64,000 nt of DNA from CAVPUA01 sp963708805 (GCA_963708805.1 CAVPUA010000003.1:1984001-2048000); one strand, 5' to 3'. Positions 16,576 through 26,389 are shown, numbered from the stretch's first letter. Notes: generated from the letters alone by a model not told the origin. Made by a program: numbers and translations.

Positions 16576-17247
16576 ATGACTACCACCGAGCGTTCGACCG
16601 ATCATCAGCTCAAGGACGCGATCGACCACGAGCTCGATTGGTCCTGCGACGTCGACAACGATCGGGTGGGCGTCACGGTCACGGACGGTGCGATCATGCT
16701 GTCCGGTGAGGTGTCGAGCTACCCGCAGAAGGCAGCGGCGGTCAGCGCCGCCCTGCGCGTGCGGGGCGTGACCGCGCTCGCCGACGAGATAGTGGTTCGC
16801 CACGCGTTCGGCCGGATCCAGGACGTCGACATCGCGAAGGCGGCCTCGACCGCACTACGGAACACGACGATGCTGCCGGGCGACTCCGTGCAGGCGACCG
16901 TGTACGACCACATGGTGACGCTGGTCGGCGCGGTGGGTTGGCATCACCAGCGACTAGCGGCCGCTCATGCCGTCAGCGTGCTGCCCGGTGTAACCGGCGT
17001 GCAGAACCTGATCAGGATCGAACCGCGCGAGGAAATGATCACCGGAGCTGACGCGGAAGCGAACGTCACCGCGGCCCTGCTGCGAAACGCCCAACTGGAA
17101 GCCCAGCCTGTCGACGTCACCGTCTCCGGGACCGAGATCCGCCTCAGCGGTCACGTAGGGAGCTGGGCCGCCTGCCACGAAGCCGAATACGCGGCCTGGT
17201 GCACTCCTGGTGTCACCAACGTCGACAACCAACTCGTGATCACCTGA
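16576..17247 (+). CDS. BON-domain protein, three BON repeats
   Basis: 223 residues from ATG 16576, with GGAAGAGG upstream; the longer frame to 16372 is rejected. Three consecutive BON domains of about 65-70 residues each show the repeated pattern VTVTDGAIMLSGEV, ATVYDHMVTLVGAV and VTVSGTEIRLSGHV. No signal peptide or membrane helix is present, so a cytoplasmic location is likely. BON proteins bind membranes or cell-envelope components and are often stress-linked. The exact role is unknown. Confidence 0.85.
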   Translation: MTTTERSTDHQLKDAIDHELDWSCDVDNDRVGVTVTDGAIMLSGEVSSYPQKAAAVSAALRVRGVTALADEIVVRHAFGRIQDVDIAKAASTALRNTTMLPGDSVQATVYDHMVTLVGAVGWHHQRLAAAHAVSVLPGVTGVQNLIRIEPREEMITGADAEANVTAALLRNAQLEAQPVDVTVSGTEIRLSGHVGSWAACHEAEYAAWCTPGVTNVDNQLVIT

Positions 17248-17424
17248 CTCGCGCGTCAGGCCTTGGAATCGGCTGCGACATATGACTTTGGTCCCGTCCA
17301 TTCAGGTCTATCAGCCCGGTTGTCACGGCAGGGTTTGGCCTAACGTCGAAGGCGTAGATGCGATGGGGCTTCTCACCGATCCGATGTCCTGCCTCGCGTG
17401 GTGACCACAACCGAGAGGCCCGAC

Positions 17425-18816
17425 ATGACCTACCAAACAGTGAATCCGTACACGAACGAGCTCGTCACGAGCTACGAGTTCGCGTCCGACGAGGAGATCG
17501 ATTCCACGATCGAGAAGGCGCATGAGGCGTTCTTGAAATGGCGCACCACCGGCTCCGATACTCGGACCTCGGTGCTGACCCGTGCTGCTGAGTTGCTCCG
17601 GGCCGACAAACAAGCGTTCGCCGCAACCCTCACGCTGGAGATGGGCAAGATCACGGCCGAGGCCGAGGCTGAGGTCGAGCTCAGCGCGGAAATCTTCGAC
17701 TACTACGCCGCCCACGGCGCTGAGTTCCTCGACGACGAGGCGCTCGCGGTCACGGACGCGAGCGAGGGCACCGTGACGATCGTGCACGAGCCGATGGGCG
17801 TCCTGTATGCCATCGAGCCGTGGAACTTCCCGTATTACCAGGTCGTCCGCGTCGCCGCGGCGCAGATCCTCGCGGGCAACACGATCGTCCTCAAGCACGC
17901 CGAGAACGTGCCCGCCTCGGCCCTGTCCATGCAGCGACTCTTCGACGAGGCCGGCCTTCCGGAGGGCGTCTTCAACAACCTTTTCGCCCCGATCACCGCG
18001 ACCGATCACATCCTCGCCCACCCGCTGGTGCGTGGTGTCGCCTTGACCGGTAGCGAGCGCGCGGGCACCGTCGTGGCCGCTGCCGCGGGTAAGAACCTCA
18101 AGAAGAGCACCCTCGAACTCGGCGGTGCGGACGCGTTCATCGTGTTGGAGGACGCCGACATCGACAAGACCGTCGCGTGGGCGGTCTTCGGGCGGCACTG
18201 GAACGCTGGTCAGGTCTGTGTGTCGGCCAAGCGGCTCATCATCGTGGACTCGGTCTACGACGAGTTCATGGAGAAGTACCGGGCCGGCGTTGCGGCGCTG
18301 CGTGCGGGCGACCCCCGCGATCCCGCGACCCAGCTCGCGCCGCTGAGTACGCAGAAGGCGGCTGACAACCTCGCCGCGGAGGTGAAGACGGCTCTCGACC
18401 ACGGAGCCACCGCCGAGACGCTGGGTCAGCCCGTCCCGACCCAGGGCGCCTTCTACCAGCCGACCATCCTCACCGGCGTCAAGCCGGACAACCCGGCCTT
18501 CCAGACCGAGTTCTTCGGTCCGGTCAGCCTGGTCTTCCAGGTCGCCGACGAGGACGAAGCCGTCCAGGTCGCCAACGCGTCGCGCTACGGGCTGGGCGGC
18601 TCGGTATTCACCAGGGACCTGGCTCGAGGCGAGCGGATCGCCCGCCGAGTCGAAACGGGAATGGTGTTCGTCAACCACCCGACCATGGTCAAAGCTGATA
18701 TCCCCTTCGGCGGTGTCAAGGTATCCGGCTACGGCAACGAACTCACCGAGCTCGGTGTCCGCGAGTTCGTCACCAGCAAGGTCATCGACGTCGTCGACAT
18801 CGACGCGCCGTTCTAG
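17425..18816 (+). CDS. NAD(P)-dependent succinate-semialdehyde dehydrogenase-type aldehyde dehydrogenase
   Basis: 463 residues from ATG 17425 (GAGAGG upstream). Aldehyde dehydrogenase hallmarks: PWNFPYYQVVR, the catalytic Glu in TLELGGADAF, the nucleophile Cys in WNAGQVCVSAKR, and EFFGPV near the C-terminus. The overall sequence is closest to NAD-dependent succinate-semialdehyde dehydrogenases of the GabD/SSADH group, but substrate cannot be proven. It is a single-gene unit followed by a strong hairpin. Confidence 0.85.
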   Translation: MTYQTVNPYTNELVTSYEFASDEEIDSTIEKAHEAFLKWRTTGSDTRTSVLTRAAELLRADKQAFAATLTLEMGKITAEAEAEVELSAEIFDYYAAHGAEFLDDEALAVTDASEGTVTIVHEPMGVLYAIEPWNFPYYQVVRVAAAQILAGNTIVLKHAENVPASALSMQRLFDEAGLPEGVFNNLFAPITATDHILAHPLVRGVALTGSERAGTVVAAAAGKNLKKSTLELGGADAFIVLEDADIDKTVAWAVFGRHWNAGQVCVSAKRLIIVDSVYDEFMEKYRAGVAALRAGDPRDPATQLAPLSTQKAADNLAAEVKTALDHGATAETLGQPVPTQGAFYQPTILTGVKPDNPAFQTEFFGPVSLVFQVADEDEAVQVANASRYGLGGSVFTRDLARGERIARRVETGMVFVNHPTMVKADIPFGGVKVSGYGNELTELGVREFVTSKVIDVVDIDAPF

Positions 18817-18824
18817 GGGGTAGC

Positions 18825-18854
18825 CCGGTGTGCCTACGAAAGTAGGTACGCCGG
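18825..18854 (+). terminator. 13-bp stem with GAAA tetraloop, likely terminator
   Basis: CCGGTGTGCCTAC (18825-18837), loop GAAA, GTAGGTACGCCGG (18842-18854): all 13 positions pair (two are G-U). It begins nine bases after the aldehyde dehydrogenase stop. There is no T-run, as is common for actinobacterial terminators; an RNA-stability element is also possible. Confidence 0.7.
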
Positions 18855-18957
18855 CCCGGGCGGCCTTCCGCGCGCATCACGTCACTGGGCAGTTGCGAGA
18901 CCGAAGATCTGACCGATCTGCGGCGGAGTTCACAGTATTCAAGGCGAGAGTGTTGTC

Positions 18958-19572
18958 ATGGCTGTTATCTGGATCATTGTTGTCATCGTTGTCCTGCTGC
19001 TGTTGCTCGGCGGTTGGATGTTCAACGGCCTGGTCCGGCGAAAGAATCGGACCGCCGAGGCGTGGTCTCAGATCGACGTCGAACTCAAACGACGGCACGA
19101 CCTGATTCCGAACCTCGTGGCCAGCGTCAAGGGGTACGCCACCCACGAGAGCAGCACGTTCGAAGCAGTCACCCATGCTCGCGCGGCCGCAATCACCGCC
19201 GGCACCAGCGCTGATCCGGCGAAGGTCGCCACCGCCGAAAATGGGCTCAGCTCCACCCTGCGGTCGCTGTTTGCCGTGGCTGAAAGCTACCCGGCGCTGC
19301 GCGCGGTCGAGAGCTTTGTCGCGTTGCAGGAGCAGCTGACCGCGACCGAGGACAAGCTCGAATATGCGCGTCGCTACTACAACACGAGCGCCCGCGACTA
19401 CAACACCGCAATCCAAACCTTCCCCAGAACCCTGATCGCCGGGCCCTTTCACTTCACGTCGGTGGCCTACTTCGAGGCGGGCGCCGCCGATCGCGACGCG
19501 CCTGTGGTCGACTTCGCGCCCACACCAGCGCACGATCCGGCAACGCCGCCGCCCGCTGCCACTGGCGTGTGA
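18958..19572 (+). CDS. lemA: LemA family protein
   Basis: 204 residues. One N-terminal membrane helix (residues about 3-24) followed by the LemA helical domain: FNGLVRRKNRTAEAWSQIDV, LKRRHDLIPNLVASVKGY, the ARAAAITAGT region and RRYYNTSARDYNTAIQTFP. LemA proteins are membrane-anchored and of unsettled function, often encoded beside HtpX-like proteases, as here (next gene starts seven bases after the stop). Confidence 0.9.
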   Translation: MAVIWIIVVIVVLLLLLGGWMFNGLVRRKNRTAEAWSQIDVELKRRHDLIPNLVASVKGYATHESSTFEAVTHARAAAITAGTSADPAKVATAENGLSSTLRSLFAVAESYPALRAVESFVALQEQLTATEDKLEYARRYYNTSARDYNTAIQTFPRTLIAGPFHFTSVAYFEAGAADRDAPVVDFAPTPAHDPATPPPAATGV

Positions 19573-19579
19573 GCTAGTC

Positions 19580-20524
19580 ATGTACGAAGAGATCGCTCGC
19601 AACAAACGGCGGACCGTCGGCTATGTCGGCGTGTTCGTCGCGATGTGGCTCGGGGTCGGTGCCCTGATCGGCGGCCTCGCCGCGGCCACCCTTGGCCACG
19701 CCCCGGGGTCACCCGAACCTGTCGACGCCGACATCGTCACCGGGCTCGTGATCGCCGCCGTCCTTGCCGCCCTCGCCATTCTCTACACCTTTCGGTCCGG
19801 GTCGCGTCTGGTGCTGTCGCTAGCCGGTGCCCAGGTCGCCGACCCCGCGCGGTACCCGCAGTTGATCAACCTCGTTCAGGCGTTGGCCCTTGGCGACGGT
19901 CTGCCGACGCCCGCCGTCTACGTCATCGACGATGCGTCTCCCAACGCGTTCGCCACCGGCATCAGCCCTGCCCGCGCGGCGGTCACCGTCACCTCCGGCC
20001 TGCTCGCGATCATGGACCGCGAACAGCTCGAAGGCGTACTTGGACACGAGATCAGCCACATCAAGAACTACGACACCCGGCTGCTTCTCATCGTCACCAC
20101 ACTGCTCGGCATGGCCGGCCTCGCCGCCAGCGTCATATGGCGCAGCGCCTTCTTCATGCGCGGGCGCGGCCGAAACGGTCAACAGATTCTCATCCTGGTG
20201 TTCGCCGCCGGAGCGCTGCTGGCGATCGTCGGCTTCGTAGTCGGACCACTGATCCGGCTGGCCCTCTCACGCCGGCGCGAATCACTTGCCGATGCCAGCA
20301 GTGTTGCGCTGACCCGGAACCCAGCTGGGCTGATCCGTGCGCTGCGCGCCCTGCAGGCCAATGACACGCCGCCGAAGAAGTTCAACCATGCGACCGCCGC
20401 AATGTGCATCGACGACCCGCTGCAACATCACGAGGGACGGATCCACCGCCTGTTCGACACTCACCCGCCGATCGCCGACCGCATTGCCGCCTTGGAACGC
20501 ACCGCTCAAGGCTTGTCGGTCTGA
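19580..20524 (+). CDS. M48-family zinc metalloprotease, HtpX-like
   Basis: 314 residues with two N-terminal membrane helices and two more around residues 175-230. The zinc site is HEISHIKNYD with catalytic Glu, and the third ligand is expected in the conserved SRRRESLADASSVALTRN region. M48 proteases degrade or mature membrane proteins. Coupled to lemA upstream, a common pairing suggesting a shared envelope-stress role. Confidence 0.87.
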   Translation: MYEEIARNKRRTVGYVGVFVAMWLGVGALIGGLAAATLGHAPGSPEPVDADIVTGLVIAAVLAALAILYTFRSGSRLVLSLAGAQVADPARYPQLINLVQALALGDGLPTPAVYVIDDASPNAFATGISPARAAVTVTSGLLAIMDREQLEGVLGHEISHIKNYDTRLLLIVTTLLGMAGLAASVIWRSAFFMRGRGRNGQQILILVFAAGALLAIVGFVVGPLIRLALSRRRESLADASSVALTRNPAGLIRALRALQANDTPPKKFNHATAAMCIDDPLQHHEGRIHRLFDTHPPIADRIAALERTAQGLSV

Positions 20525-20557
20525 GGAGACCCGCTTCGCCTGTCTCGCGGCGATGGC

Positions 20558-21244
20558 ATGGTTGACCGGGTGAAACCGATTGTCGTGCTGGTCCCGAGCG
20601 TGCTGCTGGGACCAGCGACCTGGGAGTCGACGGCTCGGGTCGTGGAGCGCCTAGGCCGACGGGTCCGTACGCCGAGTCTGCAGTGTGTCGCCAACGCTCC
20701 GAAGCCGTACTGGCCCGCGGGCGTTGACGCGATTGCCAAATCGGCGGCCGGGGATCCGATCATTCTTGTGGCTCACAGCAATTCGGGGTTGTACGTCCCG
20801 GCTGTGATGGACGCCCTCGGCGAGCAGGTTCGCGGTGCGGTGTTCGTCGACGCCGCGCTTCCGTCGAGCGGCGCCTATGCCCATCGGGAGTTCCTGGCCA
20901 GTTTGTCCGGCCCGGACGGGTTGCTGCCACCGTGGACATCGTGGTGGGACGAGACAGCCGTCGCCGCCATGTTCCCGGACGACGAGGTGCGTGCCCGCGT
21001 GGAAGCCGAGCAGATGTGCCTACCTCTCGCGTACTACGACCACCTCCCGCCCGGGCCGGACAGGTGGGCTCCGCCGTCGCCCTGCGCCTACATCTGGTTC
21101 GGCGAGCCCTACGACAAAGCCGCGGAAGTGGCGTCGGCCAGTGGTTGGCCGACCCGGCACGTCCCGGGTCGCCATCTGCACATGCTCGTTGACCCGGACG
21201 CGGTCGCCAACGCCGTGTTGGAGCTGGCTGATGACTGGAGTTGA
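20558..21244 (+). CDS. Alpha/beta hydrolase
   Basis: 228 residues from ATG 20558. The beta-strand/nucleophile region ILVAHSNSGLYVPAV gives the Ser in a non-canonical AHSNSG elbow; a C-terminal His in PGRHLHMLVDPDAV is the likely triad base. The family resembles small esterase-like hydrolases of unknown substrate in actinobacteria. It stands 33 bp after the HtpX-like gene on the same strand. Confidence 0.75.
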   Translation: MVDRVKPIVVLVPSVLLGPATWESTARVVERLGRRVRTPSLQCVANAPKPYWPAGVDAIAKSAAGDPIILVAHSNSGLYVPAVMDALGEQVRGAVFVDAALPSSGAYAHREFLASLSGPDGLLPPWTSWWDETAVAAMFPDDEVRARVEAEQMCLPLAYYDHLPPGPDRWAPPSPCAYIWFGEPYDKAAEVASASGWPTRHVPGRHLHMLVDPDAVANAVLELADDWS

Positions 21245-21363
21245 CCCCTCCACCACGCGACAACGCTCCCGGACGTCGCCGGCGCACGCGAGCGGAGCAC
21301 GTACGAGCTGTGCATGTGGTCGTCGGTGGAGAGTGTGACGAGGCGGCGTGACATTCTGGCGAG

Positions 21364-22698
21364 GTGGATCCGCGAGGCACTGACCGTCCCAGTCCTCGAT
21401 CGGCACCGGTGCCGGGCGTGACAGTCAACCGGGCTGGGCCCTTCCGCGGCCGAGTGGCTCGGCGGGCGCTCTCGATGATGTCCGGCTCGAGCCGCGGGCT
21501 GCCCGGCCTCACCGTCGTGCCGAAGAAGTTGGCTATGCCGCTGAGGCGAACCGGTCTGGATCCGGTGCCCGCGTTGGGTCAGCGCCGCGAGGTCGACCCG
21601 GTCGTGAAGCTGGCCCGGGTGCTGGGAATGAACGTCTGGCTCGTCAGTGGCTACGCGCAGGCCCGGAGCGTGTTGGCCGACACGGACAACTTCAGTAGCG
21701 ACATCCGGTCGTTGGCGGGTGAGTCGGCGTCCTCGATCGGCGGGCTGGGTTTCACCGACCCTCCGGAACACACCCGGCTGCGCAAGCTGCTGACGCCGGA
21801 GTTCACAGGACGTCGTCTGGCCGCGCTGCGTCCGCGCATCGACGAGATCATCGTCGAACGACTCGAGGCGATGGCGGCCCAGGGTCCCGTCGTCGACTTC
21901 GTCACCGAGTTCGCGTTCCCCGTGCCGTTCAAGGTCATCTGCGAGTTGTTGGGGCTGCCGGTCGAGGACCAGGAACGGTTTCGCGCGCTGGGCCAGACCC
22001 GCTTCGACGTGGGCGGAGGCAGTCATTCGACGTTCGGGGCGATGTCCGAGTCGCGCGCCCTTCTTCGCGAAGCCATCAGCCGCCAACGACGCGTCCCGGG
22101 CCGTGGACTCATCGGGGCTCTCATCGAGGCCGCCGGCGACGAGGTCGACGAAGACGAGTTCGCCGGTCTCGTGGACGGCGTTTTCATCGGTGGCTACGAG
22201 ACGTCGGCCAGCATGCTCGCGCTCGGAACGCTCGCCCTTTTGCAGGATCGCGACCAGTTCGAGCGAGCAGCGTTCGGGGGCGCCGCTCTGGACGCGACGG
22301 TCGAAGAACTTCTGCGCTACCTCAGTGTCGTTCAGATCGCGTTCCCGCGCTTCGCCCGCCACGAGCTCGCGCTGTTCGGCAAGAACATCAAGGCGGGCGA
22401 TGTTGTGGTGTGCTCGCTCAGCGGGGCCAATCGCGACGCGGCCTTCGGCGATGGCGCTGATCGGTTCGATCCGGCTCGCCCCAGCCAGCCGCATCTGGCG
22501 TTCGGCCATGGATTTCATCGCTGTTTGGGCGCCGAACTGGCGCGGATGGAACTACATCTGGCGTTCCATCACCTGGCCCGGCGCTTCCCCGACCTCGCGC
22601 TGGCCGCCGATCCGTCGAAGCTGAGCTTTCGTGACCTGTCGATCGTGTACGGGATCGACGCGTTGCCGGTCCTCCTCCATGACGGCCGCTCGTCCTGA
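21364..22698 (+). CDS. Cytochrome P450
   Basis: 444 residues from GTG 21364 (the start may be later). The heme-binding loop FGHGFHRCLGAELARMEL supplies the Cys thiolate, the I-helix has FIGGYETSAS (oxygen-activating E-T/S pair), and the K-helix ExxR is EELLR. It lacks a membrane anchor, as in bacterial soluble P450s needing ferredoxin partners. No ferredoxin gene is adjacent. Substrate unknown. Confidence 0.9.
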   Translation: MDPRGTDRPSPRSAPVPGVTVNRAGPFRGRVARRALSMMSGSSRGLPGLTVVPKKLAMPLRRTGLDPVPALGQRREVDPVVKLARVLGMNVWLVSGYAQARSVLADTDNFSSDIRSLAGESASSIGGLGFTDPPEHTRLRKLLTPEFTGRRLAALRPRIDEIIVERLEAMAAQGPVVDFVTEFAFPVPFKVICELLGLPVEDQERFRALGQTRFDVGGGSHSTFGAMSESRALLREAISRQRRVPGRGLIGALIEAAGDEVDEDEFAGLVDGVFIGGYETSASMLALGTLALLQDRDQFERAAFGGAALDATVEELLRYLSVVQIAFPRFARHELALFGKNIKAGDVVVCSLSGANRDAAFGDGADRFDPARPSQPHLAFGHGFHRCLGAELARMELHLAFHHLARRFPDLALAADPSKLSFRDLSIVYGIDALPVLLHDGRSS

Positions 22699-22735
22699 GA
22701 GTTTGGTTCGGCCTCGCCAGGTAGCGGATCTCGGC

Positions 22736-23929
22736 ATGACACGATCGGTCGGTGCCGTTGAAACAGCCAACGTGAGGATCATCCACGTCGCTGATTCCTT
22801 TGCGCCCGACATCGGCGGGATCGAGACTCAGGTCGAAGCCCTTGCTCGGCGACAGTCACTCGCCGGACACGACGTCACCGTGATCACCGCCGTCGCTCAG
22901 CCAGCCGAACTCGGACTGGATGTCGCTCGAGCGGCCGACGGGCGCTGGCTCACCGTCGCGTTTCCGTGGCGAAACTTCCGGCTCGTGGCCGACATCCTCG
23001 ACGCCGGACCGGTCGACATCGTCCACGCCCACTTCACGATCATCTCGCCGATGGCCATCTACGTCAGCCGGGCCGCGAGCCGTCGAGGAATCCCGGTCGT
23101 CATCACGGTGCATTCGCTGTGGTGGCAGGTCGCGATTGCCACGAGGCTGTGCATGGTTCCGTTCGGATGGGGAAGGATTCGAGCGGCGTGGTCGGCGGTG
23201 AGTACGGTCGCCGCCGATCATGTTCGGCGCACACTGCGCCCGGCCACCGAGGTGTCGGTCCTACCCAACATCGTCGACCTGACCTGGTGGCAGAGACCGG
23301 CGCAACCCCCGGATCGCAAACCCGGCGTGGTTCGACTTGCGCTGGTCGGACGGCTGAAGAAGCGTAAGCATGTCGACGAGTTCATCGACGTGCTGGCCGA
23401 GGTGCGGCGCCGGCTTCCGAGCGACATCACGCTGGCGGTCGACATCGTCGGCGAGGGCCCGCGGCGTGTAGATCTTCTTGCTCAGGTCCAGCGGCTCGAC
23501 CTCAGTGACTGCGTGACGCTGCTCGGCCATCTCGAGGCGGCCGACATCAGAACCCTCCTTCACGATTCGGACCTGTTCATCGCCTCGTCCCGTCAGGAGT
23601 CGTTCGGCATCGCTGCCCTCGAAGCGCGCGCGGCGGGACTTCCGGTGCTCGGGTACCGCGGCAACGGCTTGGCCGATTTCATCGTTGACGGCCGCGACGG
23701 ACTGCTGGTGGCCGACAGCGATGCGATGATCGATTCACTGCTGATGCTGTGCGAGCAACCGGAGGAACTGGCTCGTCTGCAGAAGATCACGACGACCACC
23801 CCACCGGCCACGGGTCCGGATCAGGCCATGGCCGCCGTCGACACCCTCTATCGGCGCGCGACTTCTCGGACTCACTCCCGTGACGTGGCGCCACCAGCCG
23901 CGACTCGGCGGGTAGTCGGCGACGGCTGA
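22736..23929 (+). CDS. Glycosyltransferase family 4 (GT-B fold)
   Basis: About 397 residues from ATG 22736 (the frame is open from inside the P450 gene, which is unlikely to be used). N-terminal domain starts RIIHVADSFAPDIGGIETQV; the C-terminal domain has LVGRLKKRKHVDEFIDVL and the nucleotide-sugar EX7E motif within ESFGIAALEARAAGLPV. Retaining GT4 enzymes transfer sugars such as glucose or mannose from activated donors. It follows the P450 closely, but a functional link is not clear. Confidence 0.85.
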   Translation: MTRSVGAVETANVRIIHVADSFAPDIGGIETQVEALARRQSLAGHDVTVITAVAQPAELGLDVARAADGRWLTVAFPWRNFRLVADILDAGPVDIVHAHFTIISPMAIYVSRAASRRGIPVVITVHSLWWQVAIATRLCMVPFGWGRIRAAWSAVSTVAADHVRRTLRPATEVSVLPNIVDLTWWQRPAQPPDRKPGVVRLALVGRLKKRKHVDEFIDVLAEVRRRLPSDITLAVDIVGEGPRRVDLLAQVQRLDLSDCVTLLGHLEAADIRTLLHDSDLFIASSRQESFGIAALEARAAGLPVLGYRGNGLADFIVDGRDGLLVADSDAMIDSLLMLCEQPEELARLQKITTTTPPATGPDQAMAAVDTLYRRATSRTHSRDVAPPAATRRVVGDG

Positions 23930-24072
23930 AGCAAACGCGATACGCACCCAGGCGAGTCGGATTCGGGTAAAAGCGGCCGGACTCGGGAATGATGAGGAGA
24001 GCTCGACGTTCCGGGGCCGCTGGGACGTTTCGGACGGAGAAGCGCGACGAATCTCGAGGAAGAAGACAGGTC

Positions 24073-25008
24073 ATGTCCGTGATCGAGGTGACGGACCTTC
24101 GCAAGGTGTACGGCGAGCGCACGGTCGTCGACGGAGTGAGCTTCTCGGTCCAGCCCGGAGAGATCTTCGGCATCCTCGGACCGAACGGGGCGGGCAAGAC
24201 GACGACGGTGGAGTGTATCGGCGGGCTACGGCAACGCGACGGAGGCAGTATCACCGTCGCGGGCATGGACCCGGCCGAGGAAGGTACGGCGTTTCGGGAG
24301 GTGCTGGGCATCCAGCTGCAGGAGTCCCGATTGCCCGACAAGATGAGTGTGATCGAGGCTCTCGACCTGTACGCCAGCTTCTATCCCGAGCCGCACGATC
24401 CGGCCGAGCTCATGGAGCGCCTCGGCATAGGCGACCAGCGAAAGACCTACTTCGCCAAGCTGTCCGGCGGTCAGAAGCAGCGGTTGTCGGTGGCGTTGGC
24501 ACTCATCGGGAACCCGAGGGTGGCGATCTTGGATGAGCTCACCACCGGGTTGGACCCCGCGGCCAGACGTGATGTGTGGGAGCTCCTCAAGGAGTTGCGC
24601 AGCACCGGAGTCACGCTGTTGCTGGTCTCGCATTTCATGGAAGAGGCCGAGCAACTGTGCGACCGGGTCATCGTGATTGATCACGGCCGCGTCATCGCCG
24701 CGGACACTCCGGAAGGGCTGGCGGCCAGTGTGCAAGCCGACCAGCGGATGAGCTTTCTGCCCTCGGCGCAGTTCGATTTGGACGTGCTGCGCGCACTGCC
24801 CGATGTGCATTCGGTCGACCGGGTCGACGATCGCGTCGTCGTCACCGGAACGGACAACGTCGCCAGCGCGGTGATCATCACCCTGCACGAGCGTGACGTC
24901 TCGGTGGGCAAACTGCGGGTTGACCAGCCGAGCCTGGACGACGCGTTCGTAGCGCTGACCGCCGATCACGAGCGCGAACCGCCAGTGGCTGAAGCGGAGG
25001 CGTCATGA
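24073..25008 (+). CDS. ABC transporter ATP-binding protein
   Basis: 311 residues from ATG 24073, preceded by a purine-rich site; the extension to 23989 is rejected. Walker A GPNGAGKTTT, signature LSGGQKQRLSVA, Walker B RVAILDELTTGLDP, switch His in LLVSHFMEEAE. The C-terminal extension (about residues 215-300) is typical of ABC-2 exporter ATPases. It overlaps the permease gene by four bases (ATGA), so the two form one exporter. Confidence 0.9.
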   Translation: MSVIEVTDLRKVYGERTVVDGVSFSVQPGEIFGILGPNGAGKTTTVECIGGLRQRDGGSITVAGMDPAEEGTAFREVLGIQLQESRLPDKMSVIEALDLYASFYPEPHDPAELMERLGIGDQRKTYFAKLSGGQKQRLSVALALIGNPRVAILDELTTGLDPAARRDVWELLKELRSTGVTLLLVSHFMEEAEQLCDRVIVIDHGRVIAADTPEGLAASVQADQRMSFLPSAQFDLDVLRALPDVHSVDRVDDRVVVTGTDNVASAVIITLHERDVSVGKLRVDQPSLDDAFVALTADHEREPPVAEAEAS

Positions 25009-25802
25009 CGGCCCCGCCTCGTTCGAAGTCGCGCACTTCTGAGCGGCTTCGTCCCGAGATCAACTGGCCTGCCGCCCGCGCGATGCTCGTGAGCGAAGCT
25101 CGGCTGCTGCTTCGCAATCCCGGAGTCGTTCTCTGGACGGCCGTCCTGCCAGTCGCCGCGGCGATCATTCTGGGTTCGATTCCGGCCGTGCGCGACCCGT
25201 CCAAGAGTTTGGGTGGGCTCAGTTTCTTTCAGGTCTACCAACCGATCCTTGTCTTCTTCGCCCTCACGTTGCTGGCGATGCAAGCCCTGCCCGACGTGCT
25301 GACCCGTTATCGGGAGATGGGAGTACTCAAGCGATTGCGCACGACGCCGGTCTCGCCGGCCTTGCTGTTGCTCGCGCAGCTGACGCTGATCCTGACAGTC
25401 GCGATCGTCTGCATGGTGCTGATGATCGTGGTTCCGCCTCTGGGCGGCGCTCCGTGGCCGCGCGACATCGGCGCCTTCGTCATCTCCTACCTGCTGGGGG
25501 CATGGGCGATGCTCGGGCTCGGCATGGTGATCGCCAGCCTGTTCCACAACGCCAAGGTCGCGGCCGGCTTCGGATCGTTTCTGTTCTTCGTCATGCAGTT
25601 CTTTGCCGGCCTGTGGGTGCAGCGACCCAACATGCCGACGTGGCTGCGCGACATCTCCGACTTCACCCCGAGCGGGGCGGCCGTGCAAGCCTTGACCGAT
25701 TCCAGCGTCGGGCACTGGCCCCGCGCGCTCTACCTGATCGTGTTGGCCGTGTGGGGGATCGTGACCTCCCGGCTCGCTGTCCGCTTCTTCAGCTGGGAAT
25801 AG
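25005..25802 (+). CDS. ABC-2 type transporter permease
   Basis: 265 residues with about six membrane helices and a cytoplasmic N-terminus. The motif region RYREMGVLKRLRTTPVSPALLL is the amphipathic segment characteristic of ABC-2 permeases. Start ATG overlaps the ATPase stop. It probably forms a homodimeric exporter; substrate unknown. Confidence 0.88.
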   Translation: MTAPPRSKSRTSERLRPEINWPAARAMLVSEARLLLRNPGVVLWTAVLPVAAAIILGSIPAVRDPSKSLGGLSFFQVYQPILVFFALTLLAMQALPDVLTRYREMGVLKRLRTTPVSPALLLLAQLTLILTVAIVCMVLMIVVPPLGGAPWPRDIGAFVISYLLGAWAMLGLGMVIASLFHNAKVAAGFGSFLFFVMQFFAGLWVQRPNMPTWLRDISDFTPSGAAVQALTDSSVGHWPRALYLIVLAVWGIVTSRLAVRFFSWE

Positions 25803-25868
25803 CTGCTCGGGTTCCGGCGCACGATCGGCATGACGTTGCCGGGTCGCTCCGCCCGGTCGGACCTGGGC

Positions 25869-26315
25869 TCAGCTAACGGCCTTCAACCACGGAGACCAGT
25901 CGTTGTTGGGGTCGGTTGTTTGTCCGACCTCGATCAGATGCCCGTCCGGATCGCGTATGTAGCATCGGATCTCGAAGTCGTGCTGCTTCGGTGGTGTCAG
26001 GAACTGAGCTCCCCGAGCGCTCCAGTCGGCGTAGGCGGCTGCGATGTCCTTGACCCGGATGTTGAGGAAGCTGCTCGTCCGGTCGGGATCGGGCGGGGTT
26101 TCCAGTGTCACCGCGGGCTTGTCGTCGGTTGGGCCGCCGCCGACATTGATGATGATGAAGGTGTTGGCCAGTTCGACGTATCTCAGATCGCCGGAGGAGA
26201 AGGCCAACCGGCCGCCGAGCACGTCGACGTAGAAGTGCCACGAGCGCTCGACGTCCTCGGACACGATGAAGTGACACACGACCATGTGCCCTGTAGGTGG
26301 GGTGGGCTCAGACAA
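25869..26315 (-). CDS. VOC-family (glyoxalase/bleomycin-resistance superfamily) protein
   Basis: 148 residues forming a paired beta-alpha-beta-beta-beta VOC fold: HFIVSEDVERSWHFYVDVLGG, RVKDIAAAYADWSARGAQF and IRDPDGHLIEVGQTTDP. The final Glu and the N-terminal His are candidate metal ligands. It is a close paralogue of the protein at 30542-30970 (long shared blocks such as GGGPTDDKP and SFLNIRV), but no 19-bp island operator was found upstream. The enzymatic reaction is unknown. Confidence 0.85.
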   Translation of the reverse strand: MSEPTPPTGHMVVCHFIVSEDVERSWHFYVDVLGGRLAFSSGDLRYVELANTFIIINVGGGPTDDKPAVTLETPPDPDRTSSFLNIRVKDIAAAYADWSARGAQFLTPPKQHDFEIRCYIRDPDGHLIEVGQTTDPNNDWSPWLKAVS

Positions 26316-26389
26316 CGGGCACCTCCGATAGTGGGGAATCCGATCCTTGAACGGGACACGGCTGATGCGCTACACAAATCTCGTCGACC

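Noticed and set aside
17240..17262. CCTGAC-loop-GTCAGG hairpin at the end of the BON gene as terminator
   Set aside because: Six-base stem overlapping the stop codon, no T-run; too weak to call.
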